Below are positions 27,262 to 36,143 of a DNA stretch of 64,000 nucleotides, in pieces. The stretch lies in the NCBI GenBank assembly GCA_934754515.1, contig CAKVIG010000002.1, positions 62,001-126,000 of the forward strand. The letters run 5' to 3'. Position numbers and translations under genes: made by a program. The notes under the pieces were generated by a model. That model worked only from the letters and a program-made list of their open reading frames with translations, made no database searches and was not told where the DNA came from. Positions within the stretch are counted from its first letter, which is position 1, and every line of letters starts with the position of its first letter. Origin of the DNA: an uncultured Candidatus Melainabacteria bacterium. Lineage in GTDB: Bacteria; Cyanobacteriota; Vampirovibrionia; Gastranaerophilales; Gastranaerophilaceae.

Positions 27262-27673
27262 ATGACAAAAAACAAAAAAAGACCATTCGTTATGGCTATA
27301 TTCTTTCGGAGCTATCTCTATTTATTTTAGTGTAGTGATAATTTTTGGTAAATATGAATGTGAAACGTGGTATAGTACTATGATGTTTTTATTAAGCGGA
27401 TTATTTTTCTATATTGCTTTAATTATAAAACGAAAGATGTTTTTATTCTTAGGCTTGTTTGGAAGTATTGCATCTTTTATTGTAATTGAATTTGAACGTT
27501 TGTCGGCACTAAAAGCTCCTGAAATGCTAACTATTTTTATAATGACAGTTATAGGAGTGCTGGTTTTGTTGCTAGGATTAAAACTAAAAAAATATTTAAC
27601 AAAACTTGAAAAATTTGCTACAAAACATTTGCCAAATTTTATAAAAAATCTTCTTCCTAAAACAGAAGATTAA
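27262..27673 (+). pseudogene. Small membrane protein gene with a poly-A frameshift
   Basis: An ATG at 27262 begins MTKNKK, then a run of seven A (27274-27280) puts the frame into a stop at 27328-27330. Reading six A instead gives one continuous frame: MTKNKKDHSLWLYSFGAISI and on through FSVVIIFGKYECETW to the stop at 27673, about 136 residues. It has three or four hydrophobic segments and a basic C-terminus (KKYLTKLEKFATKHL). As sequenced, only the part from a GTG at 27335 is open (112 codons). Function unknown. Either a sequencing or replication indel, or a slippage-controlled gene. Confidence 0.5.
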
Positions 27674-27881
27674 TTTTGATTAATAAATGTTATTTGTAAA
27701 AATTAGTAAGTGGACGGAGCAATGTATTGTCATAAAAAACAATTTCATACACAAAAAATACAAATTCGTACAGTTTGAGAATTCTGATTTTTAGACTTCC
27801 GAGCATGAAAAAGTCTTAATTTTAGGGGCTTCGGGGGAGTATTCTCAAACCATCTGTTTTTCTCAAACTGTGTGTTAAAAT
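27674..27881. other. Flank of the transposon with CAGTTTGAGAA inverted repeats
   Basis: No gene. CAGTTTGAGAAT (27771-27782) faces ATTCTCAAAC (27841-27850) and CTCAAACTG (27862-27870). On the minus strand this region reads AACAGATGGTTTGAGAATA, which resembles the right-end motif ACAGATGGTGCGATTATTTA of the adjacent element. Possibly decayed end sequences of a relative. Confidence 0.4.
27877..27881. repeat. Target-site duplication, left copy
   Basis: AAAAT immediately before the element's first bases TG (27882). The same five bases follow the element's last CA at 40468-40469. Confidence 0.75.
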
Positions 27882-27895
27882 TGTAAAAGAACACA

Positions 27896-27937
27896 TGAAA
27901 TGATTTCTTGTAACACTTGGTTTGATTATTTAGGGCA
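27896..27937 (+). repeat. Left-end transposase-binding-like sites
   Basis: TGAAATGATTTCTTG (27896-27910, degenerate) and TGGTTTGATTATTTAGGGCA (27918-27937). The latter matches the right-end consensus TGGTTTGATTATTTCGGGCA with two differences (by eye). Spacing from the terminus matches the right end. Confidence 0.65.
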
Positions 27938-28070
27938 AAAGAATTTGCTTTTATAATTGTATATTGACAATGATATTGAGAAAAAATGCCAGGGTAAATT
28001 GAGAAAAACCTTGCTTTTAATGAATTAACAATTAATATAAGTTTATTTATTTGTAGTAAAATTATTATAC

Positions 28071-29108
28071 ATGAAAAGTAGAGTTAATAATAAAAAAGCT
28101 GGTAGTATTGCTTATAATCGTTTAGAAATGCAAATTAGTCAAACAATTCATATGGCTATAGAACTTTATGACTCTTTGGACTATTTGTTTATACTCGATC
28201 ATGATGACGACATAACTTTATATGATGACCAAAATCAAAATAATATTGTTAGCTATTACCAGATGAAAACATCAGAAGATTATTTTTTATTAACAACAAT
28301 ATTGTCAGAAAATTGGTTACTAATGTTGCACAACCATCTTTTAAATTCTGACAGTTTTATCAAAGAACTAGGGTTAATAACAAATTGCAGTATAAAACTA
28401 TCAGATAAACATATTCTAAAGGCTGATAAAACAAACTTTAATAAAATAAATAATGATATATTAGATAAAATAAAAGAAGATATAGCACAAAAAAGCAATA
28501 TCCCTATTGAAAATGTCGATTTGTCAAAATTCATTCATATTAGAACTATCTTATCAATTGATAAACATCAAGACATAGCAGAAAAAGAAATGAGTGATTT
28601 TTTGTACAACAAATACCACGATATTAAAGTTGAAACTATTAAAACTATATTTAATTCGGTTATTGCGTTGTTAACAAAAAGACAAGGATACGAAAAATTA
28701 AGTGAAGATGCTTCATTTGAAGATATCAAATCAAATAAAGGATTTTCTAGAACAAATTTTGATGAAATTATTAAAACGGCAATAAGAATAAATATACCTT
28801 CATTTAAAGATATAATGCAACTTAATTTAAATTTTGAGGAAAGTAATTTATCGTTAGCTTATGTTAAAATACTTGCAGATAATAATGAAAATTCAACATC
28901 ATACAAAAAAATGTTCAACGATGTGTATGCTATTGTCGAACAAAATATTAAAAATCAAAATGAAACAATTTTTGACTATGTAAAAAAGTGTAAAAAAATA
29001 TATAAAGAACAATATCCATTATCAATGTATATTGAAAAAAATTCTATTTATATTGAATTGATTGTTATTATTATAATTTTAAACAAACAACAAGGATTTT
29101 TATCATGA
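28071..29108 (+). CDS. Cap4-type (DUF4297) nuclease-domain protein, Lamassu LmuA-like
   Basis: 345 residues. The N-terminal 70 residues fit the dsDNA endonuclease domain of Cap4/LmuA (DUF4297): a helix with QISQTIHMAIELYDSLDYLFIL, the acidic pair D43/D45-D47 in LDHDDDI, and the QxK motif Q64-M65-K66 in YYQMKT, a PD-(D/E)xK-type active site. The remainder is helical with no recognised sensor such as SAVED. Its stop overlaps the ATG of the zinc-hook ATPase gene (ATGA), so the two form one translational unit. I infer an anti-phage effector that is unleashed on DNA when the ATPase senses infection. A TAAAAT box just upstream leaves almost no leader. Confidence 0.7.
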   Translation: MKSRVNNKKAGSIAYNRLEMQISQTIHMAIELYDSLDYLFILDHDDDITLYDDQNQNNIVSYYQMKTSEDYFLLTTILSENWLLMLHNHLLNSDSFIKELGLITNCSIKLSDKHILKADKTNFNKINNDILDKIKEDIAQKSNIPIENVDLSKFIHIRTILSIDKHQDIAEKEMSDFLYNKYHDIKVETIKTIFNSVIALLTKRQGYEKLSEDASFEDIKSNKGFSRTNFDEIIKTAIRINIPSFKDIMQLNLNFEESNLSLAYVKILADNNENSTSYKKMFNDVYAIVEQNIKNQNETIFDYVKKCKKIYKEQYPLSMYIEKNSIYIELIVIIIILNKQQGFLS

Positions 29109-30799
29109 TATTTAATAAAATATTAATTGCTGATTTAAATACCAAAACTGCAAAACTTGTTAATTTTACAGAGGGTATAAATGTAATAACAAGTGAAGAA
29201 AATCATGTTGGAAAATCTTCATTGGTAAAATCTTTATATCATTCTCTTGGTGCCGAAGTTGGTTTCGACGAAATGTGGGATAAAAAAAGCAAATTATATA
29301 TTACAGAAATTATAATAAATAATGATATTTATAAATTTGTCAGACATAATGGTAAATTTGTGGTTTTAAAGAATGATATTATCGAATTAATTACAGACAG
29401 TATATCAGTAGAATTGGCAAAATATTATGAATATATCTTAAATTTTTCAGTATACCTACCTAATAAAAATACTGGAAAACATGAATTAGCTCCTCCTGTT
29501 TTCACTTTTTTACCATATTATATCGACCAAGACGCAGGTTGGGGAATGGAGCCATATACAAGTTTTCAATATTTAAATCAATACAATAAAAAATATAGGC
29601 AAACTTCTTTATATTATCATCTTGGAGTATATAATAAAGATTATATCGATTTATTGGCAAAAATTGATAAAAATAAAAATGAAATTTCTACTATAGACAC
29701 AAAAATAAATGAAATAAAAACTCCTTTAGCAATTCTTCAAAAAGAATCATCCTTTCTTATTCAATCTGAGAATATTGGCGATTTCGATTCTTCATTTGTA
29801 ATATCAAAAGAAGCTCTTGAAGAAATAATTAAAGATGTAAGTATCTCAAGAGATAAAATTCAAAAACTTGAAAGTCAATTGCTTCAATATTCAAGGCAAA
29901 AAAATACAATAAAAGAATATAATAAAATAAGGAAAAGCAATAAATTATTTGTTGATAATAACCAATATATTCCAGCATGTCCCAAGTGCGGTTATATTAT
30001 GTCAGAAGAAATATATAAAATAGTACAAAGTCAATACGCTATTGCAAATGGAGAGTTTATTCTTAATCAAATTGAATATTTGATAAAAAAAGTAGATGAA
30101 CAATTAAAAATAGAAAAGGATAATTATGTTATTTTAGCTAAAAAATTAAAAATAGAAGAAGAAAAAATTCAAAATAAGGAAAATAAATTTGAAATTTATA
30201 CAAAACTAAAAGGTTTAAATTCTACAATTAAACACTTAGAAGAAGAATACAATAAATTAGCTGGTCGAAAGGTTTATTTAGAAAATGAAAATAAAAATCT
30301 AGAAAAAGAGAAACGCAAAATTACAGATAAAAAATTAGTTGATGCAAAGTACGAAGAATATTTACATTCAGATTTGACTTCGTTAGGGGCTTGGAATTCT
30401 ACTTTTGAGAAAAAGTTAAAAATTTCAGAACCTTTAAAAGCTCAAGGAACTTTATCTAGCAAAATTATATTATCTCAATATACTGCATTATATAAAACTA
30501 TGAATAGTCTATCTATTGACAGTATTCCTCGTTTCCCATTTGTAATTGATTCTCCTAGGACAAAAGAGGCAAGTAAATTAAGTAGCAAAGAGATTCTTGA
30601 TTTGATACTAAATATTGAATCATTACCACAAACAATTATAGTGACTGTTGATTTTAAAGACTATGTAAATCCTGAATTTAATAATACAAATATAAATATA
30701 GTTACTTTAACCAAGCAGTTTGAATTATTAAATAATCATGATTACGAATCTTATTCTTCAGATATTAATAATATGTATAATCTATTAAAAAAGCATTAG
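29105..30799 (+). CDS. Rad50/SMC-like zinc-hook ATPase, Lamassu LmuB / ABC-3C-like
   Basis: 564 residues. Order: ATP-binding half with an atypical Walker A (ENHVGKSS, K37), coiled coil (about 180-280), zinc hook CPKC at C292/C295, second coiled coil (about 320-410, many E, K, N), and a C-terminal half with a signature-like QGTLSSKII and Walker B FPFVIDSPRT (D482). This is the architecture of compact DUF2326/DUF3732-type SMC ATPases in Lamassu and ABC three-component defence systems. The first glycine of GxxxxGKS is Glu. Coupled to the nuclease gene; a small middle component (LmuC) is absent. Probably an infection or DNA-end sensor that controls the nuclease. Confidence 0.72.
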   Translation: MIFNKILIADLNTKTAKLVNFTEGINVITSEENHVGKSSLVKSLYHSLGAEVGFDEMWDKKSKLYITEIIINNDIYKFVRHNGKFVVLKNDIIELITDSISVELAKYYEYILNFSVYLPNKNTGKHELAPPVFTFLPYYIDQDAGWGMEPYTSFQYLNQYNKKYRQTSLYYHLGVYNKDYIDLLAKIDKNKNEISTIDTKINEIKTPLAILQKESSFLIQSENIGDFDSSFVISKEALEEIIKDVSISRDKIQKLESQLLQYSRQKNTIKEYNKIRKSNKLFVDNNQYIPACPKCGYIMSEEIYKIVQSQYAIANGEFILNQIEYLIKKVDEQLKIEKDNYVILAKKLKIEEEKIQNKENKFEIYTKLKGLNSTIKHLEEEYNKLAGRKVYLENENKNLEKEKRKITDKKLVDAKYEEYLHSDLTSLGAWNSTFEKKLKISEPLKAQGTLSSKIILSQYTALYKTMNSLSIDSIPRFPFVIDSPRTKEASKLSSKEILDLILNIESLPQTIIVTVDFKDYVNPEFNNTNINIVTLTKQFELLNNHDYESYSSDINNMYNLLKKH

Positions 30800-30826
30800 T
30801 AATTTATTTATGATAGAATTTTCATA

Positions 30827-30850
30827 TAAGCCTATGTGAGGCTTTTTCTC
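30827..30850 (+). terminator. Terminator after the nuclease-ATPase pair
   Basis: AAGCCT-ATGTG-AGGCTT followed by TTTCTCTTT: a 6-bp stem with T-rich tail, separating the ATPase gene from the endonuclease gene. Confidence 0.55.
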
Positions 30851-30869
30851 TTTCCTGATAGGAGGATGT

Positions 30870-32309
30870 ATGGCAAAAAGAAACCAACGTAAGTGGCATG
30901 AGAAGTTTTTACAATATATGGAATATATTGTAAAACATCCAAATTACAAAGACATGCCAAATAAATTTGACGATAATGGCAATATCCGTTGGGTTAGAAC
31001 GGGTAATTCGGATCCTGTCCTTACAAAATGGTGGGATGATATGGTCAAGAAGTTGAATTTAAATTGCAGGGCTGATGTTGCAAGATATATCCATCCTAAA
31101 GAATTAAAAGGAATGAAACCTTGTCAAATATGCGGAAGAGAAATGAGTATTTTCTATGTTTATCCAAATAAAAATACTCTTAAAAAGATAAATGAATTAG
31201 CGAAATCCAATTATGAGATCTACGATTTAGATATTTTTCAAATTTTTGATGATTTACTTGAGCAAGATGAAGAAACTGCAAAAAATGTTTTTCAAAAGGT
31301 ATTCAAAATACCTAGCAGTATAGGTATAAGTCAATACAAACAGTATATTCAGGTTAATTTCGTTGATAAATGTGCAAAAGGTAAACTTAGTCCGGGGGTT
31401 ATGTGCAACCCTCCAGACCGTTTAGACGGTTTTCATACATACAATGCTTGTTGCAGGAGCGTTGAGGATACCGGAAGGCATAAGGAAAATTTAGCAAGAT
31501 ATACTCAAGACAGAAGAGCTTATGAAAATTGGGCAGAAGGAGATTATACATTAGCAAATCGCCTTATGGGAGCATTTCAAAGTTATACAAAAGAAGAAAT
31601 TTGTCCGATTTGTGGTAAAAAAGCAAGAATGAGTGCTGATCATATAGGTCCAATTTCGTTAGGCTTTACTCACAGAGGTAAATTTAACCCCATGTGTTCA
31701 TCATGCAATAGCAAGAAGAATAATAGAATAACATTATGCGATGTAAAACAGCTAATTGAAGATGAGGCAAATGGTGAACAAGTTATTTCTTGGCACACAA
31801 AGCCTTTGTGGGATAAATTAAAGAATACTATTGATACTGAGGACAAAGCATTAGCACTAAGTAAAGTTATGCGATTACATTTGCACAATGTCTTGCTTAT
31901 TCTATCAGATATTTACGAAAATGGTTATAAAGAATTCTTGAAAACATATTTACACCCTGAATATTCATATTTTGATCATAAATTCCCTAATTTCAATCCT
32001 ATGGATAAAAGAACTTATGCACCTACAACCAAAGAATGTTCTTCTGCAAACAAAAAGAGCAATGCACAACGATATATAAGAATTTCCTTTGAGGAACTTG
32101 CAAATTATAAAGAAAAAAACAATAGAAAAGTTAAAAGTGTTGTCAATAATAATATAATGGAATATCTCAAAATTTTATATAAAAATTTAGAATGCAAAAA
32201 ATATGATGATGCTAAGGTAATTATGGATTCTATTATTGAAGAATTATCCAACATTACACAAAGTGCGTTTGTTACTCATAAGCTGGATGAATTCGTTGAA
32301 ATCGATTAA
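30870..32309 (+). CDS. Type IIS HNH restriction endonuclease (Alw26I/Eco31I/Esp3I family)
   Basis: 479 residues. The central HNH core is CPIC (C245, C248), DHIGPISLG (D257-H258), then N273 and CSSC (C276, C279), the beta-beta-alpha-metal nuclease of Eco31I-type enzymes. The N-terminal half carries RWVRTGNSDP, CQIC (85-88) and CNPPDRLDGFHTYNACCR, wording I associate with this family. Family members recognise GTCTC, GGTCTC or CGTCTC and cut outside the site; which of these applies here cannot be read. A strong AGGAGG precedes the ATG. It converges on the cytosine methyltransferase gene, overlapping its 3' end by 66 bases. Two methylases, one C5 and one N6, complete the expected set. Confidence 0.8.
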   Translation: MAKRNQRKWHEKFLQYMEYIVKHPNYKDMPNKFDDNGNIRWVRTGNSDPVLTKWWDDMVKKLNLNCRADVARYIHPKELKGMKPCQICGREMSIFYVYPNKNTLKKINELAKSNYEIYDLDIFQIFDDLLEQDEETAKNVFQKVFKIPSSIGISQYKQYIQVNFVDKCAKGKLSPGVMCNPPDRLDGFHTYNACCRSVEDTGRHKENLARYTQDRRAYENWAEGDYTLANRLMGAFQSYTKEEICPICGKKARMSADHIGPISLGFTHRGKFNPMCSSCNSKKNNRITLCDVKQLIEDEANGEQVISWHTKPLWDKLKNTIDTEDKALALSKVMRLHLHNVLLILSDIYENGYKEFLKTYLHPEYSYFDHKFPNFNPMDKRTYAPTTKECSSANKKSNAQRYIRISFEELANYKEKNNRKVKSVVNNNIMEYLKILYKNLECKKYDDAKVIMDSIIEELSNITQSAFVTHKLDEFVEID

Positions 32310-33422
32310 TCCATTCATTAGTTTTTGGTATGGGAATTGTGGATCGGAATTATATTCAACGCAATAGTCCCCATCAGCAAGACCTAATGTAGGTAGATCA
32401 TAAATAGCTTCTTCAACTGTTATTGGATTCGGAAGATTAGTATCAGTTGAAAAAAGAGGCTTTGGTTGTTTTATTACAACTCCATTTTTAGATCCTATTA
32501 TAAAAATTCTTTTACGCTTCTGAGGAACACCAAACTCTTCTGCATTTAATTTAATAGATTCATTTACAAAATAACCTATTTCTTCAAATGATTCTATAAT
32601 TTCTTTGAACGCATCTCCTTTTCTCATAGTAAGAATTCCGGGAACATTTTCCATAACAAAGAAATCAGGTTTTACTTTATCTACTATATTAACAAATTCT
32701 TTAAATAACTGGTTTCGTTTATCATTTGGATTTCTCCAACCGGCAGTAGAAAAACCTTGGCAAGGAGGACCTCCTACAATAACGTCCGGTTTTTCTATTA
32801 AACCATCAATGAGTTTTTGTTTGTTTTCTTCTAAACAGATATCTCCTGTTATTAAATGTTCTTCAGTTACTTCAGGATGATTCATCTTGTATGTTTCAAA
32901 ATAATTTTTTTCGATTTCAATTGCTCCAAGCAATTTATAACCCTGCATAGAAAAGCCTAATGACATTCCTCCTGCACCTGCAAACAAATCAACAAAAGTT
33001 TTATGTTTAATGTATGGTTCTAACAAACTCGCAACTTCTCTTGCAAGAAGCGGTGGAACAGCATTTCCAATTTGTTTATATTGGGAAGTTTTACTTCCGT
33101 AAAAAATATAGTTATCAGGAAATGATTGTAGTCTTGCACCTTCACGAATTGATATTAAACGATCTTGTGATGGATGTATAAAGCACCCGTTTCCCATTCT
33201 GTTAAAGTAGGTTGATATGGTATAACTCGGAGCATCTTTCTTTAATCGTCCATAATATGTAGTTCTACCACCGCTTTCACGGATCTGTGCAAGCCTTTGT
33301 GAAGGGATACTTTCCGGTATATCTTTCCAGTTTCCTCCGGGAGGAATACAAACTACCATTTTCTTTTCTAACTCACTAAACGTAGGAGATATGTGGTTAT
33401 ATAATTTTTTCTTTTTAGACAT
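32244..33422 (-). CDS. Circularly permuted C5-cytosine DNA methyltransferase
   Basis: 392 residues with all core motifs but in rotated order. Motif IX (REGARLQSFPD) and X (GNAVPP, 119-124) come first, then I (DLFAGAGG, 145-152), IV (GGPPCQGFS with nucleophile C221), VI (ENV, E258) and VIII (QKRKRIFIIG, about 301-310). The C-terminus ends in target-recognition sequence (TVEEAIYDLPTL...YQKLMNG) and the N-terminus opens with the piece that normally follows it (YNHISPT...IPPGGNWKDIP), so the cut lies within the recognition domain. Protects one strand of the asymmetric site. Its ATG overlaps the end of the adenine methylase gene by 8 bases. Confidence 0.9.
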   Translation of the reverse strand: MSKKKKLYNHISPTFSELEKKMVVCIPPGGNWKDIPESIPSQRLAQIRESGGRTTYYGRLKKDAPSYTISTYFNRMGNGCFIHPSQDRLISIREGARLQSFPDNYIFYGSKTSQYKQIGNAVPPLLAREVASLLEPYIKHKTFVDLFAGAGGMSLGFSMQGYKLLGAIEIEKNYFETYKMNHPEVTEEHLITGDICLEENKQKLIDGLIEKPDVIVGGPPCQGFSTAGWRNPNDKRNQLFKEFVNIVDKVKPDFFVMENVPGILTMRKGDAFKEIIESFEEIGYFVNESIKLNAEEFGVPQKRKRIFIIGSKNGVVIKQPKPLFSTDTNLPNPITVEEAIYDLPTLGLADGDYCVEYNSDPQFPYQKLMNGLIDFNEFIQLMSNKRTLCNVG

Positions 33423-35430
33423 TAACCAATTCTCCTAACTTATCTGATAGCACTTCCTTACTATAGTAATCTTTAAGAATATATTTAGTTTCTTCATCTG
33501 TGAGGGTATATTTTTTACAAATTTCAATATTTAAATCTAACTTATCTTTGGATTTAAAGTCTTGATTGCACTCTAATATTGGAAGTTCATCAAGTTCATA
33601 ATTATTGATGTGGTTATTCCCACTTGATATTTTAAATCTCCAATTTAACAGATATGAATTCATAATTGCTAATAATGATTTTATAGAGTTTTTATTTTTT
33701 ACAGTCAAATAATTACAAGAATTCGCAATAATATCACTTTTATCTGAGATCGTAAAATTCAATCTTTTTAATGTATCGATATTTGATATTTGCTGACAAA
33801 TCAATCTTGATTGGTTAAAGTCATTATTTAAATAGTCTTCAGATTTATTATTCACAAAATCTTCTAAAACAAATTCGTTATTCTTATCTATAATACCATT
33901 TTCTTCACTTATCATATTTCCACGAACTAAACGGAATTTTGTTGGAGTATTTGTAATAAATTTTTTGTATAGTGTTAAATCAAGCTCGCCTCGTTTATTT
34001 CTTATATCTCTATTTTCTTTTAATTTTTTGAATCGTGAAAGTTTATTTAAAATTCCCCATCCAATGTTATTTATGTACGGAATTTCTAAGTTTGAAAAAG
34101 ACTTTTCTATATCTTTAATGTTAACTGCAAATGACTCATTTTTAATTTTTATGTTTATATCACCAGTTTTTCCATTCTTTACAAGATAGAAAATAACTGT
34201 TGCTTGAGATACATTATCAAAAAGATTAGCATTTTCGGGATAATAATTAATTTCAGAAACCTTATTATTTAATAAAAGATGTCTACGTAATTTTTTAGCA
34301 CTACAATCAGTAAAAAGTGTTGCAGGACAAATCACACCAAAACTTGCATCTTTTTTAGCAAGATTTAACATCATTTCTATTGATAATTTGTAGTAATTAA
34401 GCATTCCTTCGGTTGAATATTGATAATATTCTGAATTATTGAAATAACTAATTTCATCACTTATTTTTGCAGTTAATTCATCATAATACTTTTGATATGC
34501 TTGTTTTCTATTATCTTTTTTATTTACTTTTAATATCGCATAAGGTGGATTGGAAACGATTATATCAAATCCACCTTTTGACATTACGTTTTGAAAATCA
34601 TTGTTCATATCAAACAAATTGCCATTTGTCTTAAACAATGACAATTTTTGAACCATAAGCATATTTCTACAAATAGTATTATTAAATAACTTTGCAACTG
34701 TGTCTATGTTTAATTCTTCAAAATAAGCCAAAGCCTTTAAACGCAATATATTTATTGCTACTTCATCGATATCAATCGCATATAAATTATTTAGTATTAT
34801 CTCCTGCTTTGATTTAGAGGTTACAAAGGCTAATATTTTAAGAGCCTCAAAATAAAAACGTCCTGTTCCAGAGCCAAAATCTAACAATTTTAAATCTGCT
34901 GAAGGATTTATTTTTATTAATTTGTTTTGTATTGCTTTTTTACAAATTTCGTTCGAAATATCAGTTCTCGTGTATACAGAACCTGTATTTTTAGAATTTA
35001 TTTTTGAAGTTCCAAATTGGAATATTCCGTTTTTTATGATTATTTCAGTATTTAAGAAATTATTGTGAAGTTCCTCTAATATTTGCGATATATCGTTTTT
35101 TGCTACGTTAACAAAAATATTTTCTATAACTTCATCTTCTATTGAAAAATTATAATAATTAGAAAATTTAGTAAAGATTTCAATGTTATCAAATAAATAG
35201 TTAGCTATGTCATCATCCATATAGCGATTAATATAATAATTAAATACTTTTTTGATTACGCATAAGTAAGCCTGAAAACGAAGATTTTTGCTTCTGTCAA
35301 TCGTGATTAACGAATACTGCAAATCATCTTCGTTAATTTTATTGTTAAATATTAGATTTATCAGATAATTGTCTAATAAACCTAACTCTACTCTATTCAA
35401 TTGTTCGACATAAGCTTTTACATTCAACAT
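33415..35430 (-). CDS. N6-adenine DNA methyltransferase (Eco57I/TaqI-like)
   Basis: About 671 residues. Motif I LLDFGSGTGRFYFEAL (near residue 185) and motif IV SNPPYAI (NPPY near 297-300) identify a gamma-class amino-methyltransferase; VYTRTDISNEICKKA before motif I is typical of Eco57I-like enzymes. The C-terminal part (about 420-640) is the likely recognition domain. It should methylate adenine on the strand opposite the C5 enzyme's target, as in Alw26I-type systems. An ATG at 35439 is also in frame, but AAAGGGA is better spaced for the ATG at 35430. Upstream gene of a two-methylase operon. Confidence 0.88.
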   Translation of the reverse strand: MLNVKAYVEQLNRVELGLLDNYLINLIFNNKINEDDLQYSLITIDRSKNLRFQAYLCVIKKVFNYYINRYMDDDIANYLFDNIEIFTKFSNYYNFSIEDEVIENIFVNVAKNDISQILEELHNNFLNTEIIIKNGIFQFGTSKINSKNTGSVYTRTDISNEICKKAIQNKLIKINPSADLKLLDFGSGTGRFYFEALKILAFVTSKSKQEIILNNLYAIDIDEVAINILRLKALAYFEELNIDTVAKLFNNTICRNMLMVQKLSLFKTNGNLFDMNNDFQNVMSKGGFDIIVSNPPYAILKVNKKDNRKQAYQKYYDELTAKISDEISYFNNSEYYQYSTEGMLNYYKLSIEMMLNLAKKDASFGVICPATLFTDCSAKKLRRHLLLNNKVSEINYYPENANLFDNVSQATVIFYLVKNGKTGDINIKIKNESFAVNIKDIEKSFSNLEIPYINNIGWGILNKLSRFKKLKENRDIRNKRGELDLTLYKKFITNTPTKFRLVRGNMISEENGIIDKNNEFVLEDFVNNKSEDYLNNDFNQSRLICQQISNIDTLKRLNFTISDKSDIIANSCNYLTVKNKNSIKSLLAIMNSYLLNWRFKISSGNNHINNYELDELPILECNQDFKSKDKLDLNIEICKKYTLTDEETKYILKDYYSKEVLSDKLGELVNV

Positions 35431-35500
35431 TAAATACATTCCCTTTATTCTTATATGTTACCATAAAATTTTTTCATTAAGTTTAAGTATATCTAATTAG

Positions 35501-35912
35501 TTACAACTTCTCGATACACCAAGCAGAGCAGGCATGGTGATTGAAGTTCCATAGGAGGTCAAAATAAAAATCGTTTTCATCAATGTTTTTGATTTTGAAA
35601 TATGGCTTTGCCAGTTCTGTTCGTTTATAACTTTCAAAAGCCGTTCGTATTTCTTTTGCAAAGCGGATTTTGAATTTCGGCAAAGTAATATTTAAAGTTT
35701 CTTTTGTTCGTTTGTTTTTCAAAATCATCTTCAAAACCTCTGATATTATCAAGTTCAATGTTATATCGTTTGCCGGTTTTATCAACGCAAGTTGCAAAAT
35801 CTACTGTTTTATCAGCAAACTTGTTTTGCCAAATACAAATCAACAAATCGATTTCTTGAGTTTTTAAATTCAAAATCTTTGTCCCGTATAATTGATAGTC
35901 TTTTTCAGCCAT
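35501..35912 (-). pseudogene. Frameshifted small gene in the transposon cargo
   Basis: From the ATG at 35912 one frame reads MAEKDYQLYGTKILNLKTQE...ELDNIRGFEDDFE and then loses sense. Near 35715-35730 a second frame takes over (KNKRTKETLNITLPKFKIRF ... FYFDLLWNFNHHACSAWCIEKL) to 35501. Joining them needs a +1 step around GAAAAACAAACG. Together they would form a protein of about 137 residues. Not recognised. A +1 shift has no standard slippery site here, so I read it as an inactivating indel. Confidence 0.5.
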
Positions 35913-36047
35913 ATTGTACTCCTTTCAGCTATTAACATTAATCGATTGCAACGAACATTAAATCAAGCAAATATGTTGCTATGTAAAGATTTGAATGCTT
36001 TTTGTAATCTTTCAAGATAATGTGTTTCCTGATATAAAGAGGAATTT

Positions 36048-36143
36048 ATGAAAGAAGTTAACGAATACAATATTAGCGAAAAAATTTTAAACAAAAAAGT
36101 AAATAGACAGAAGATCTATATTATTTTTTTACCTGTCATATGA
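36048..36143 (+). CDS. Possible 31-codon ORF or truncated gene start
   Basis: ATG at 36048 with AAAGAGG upstream gives MKEVNEYNISEKILNKKVNR and a stop at 36143. The ribosome site is good but the frame is short and converges on the helix-turn-helix gene. Could be the stump of a lost gene. Confidence 0.2.
   Translation: MKEVNEYNISEKILNKKVNRQKIYIIFLPVI

Noticed and set aside
35700..35740. Programmed ribosomal frameshift in the small cargo gene
   Set aside because: Joining the frames needs +1; the local GAAAAAC is not an in-frame -1 slippery heptamer and no stimulatory structure is obvious.
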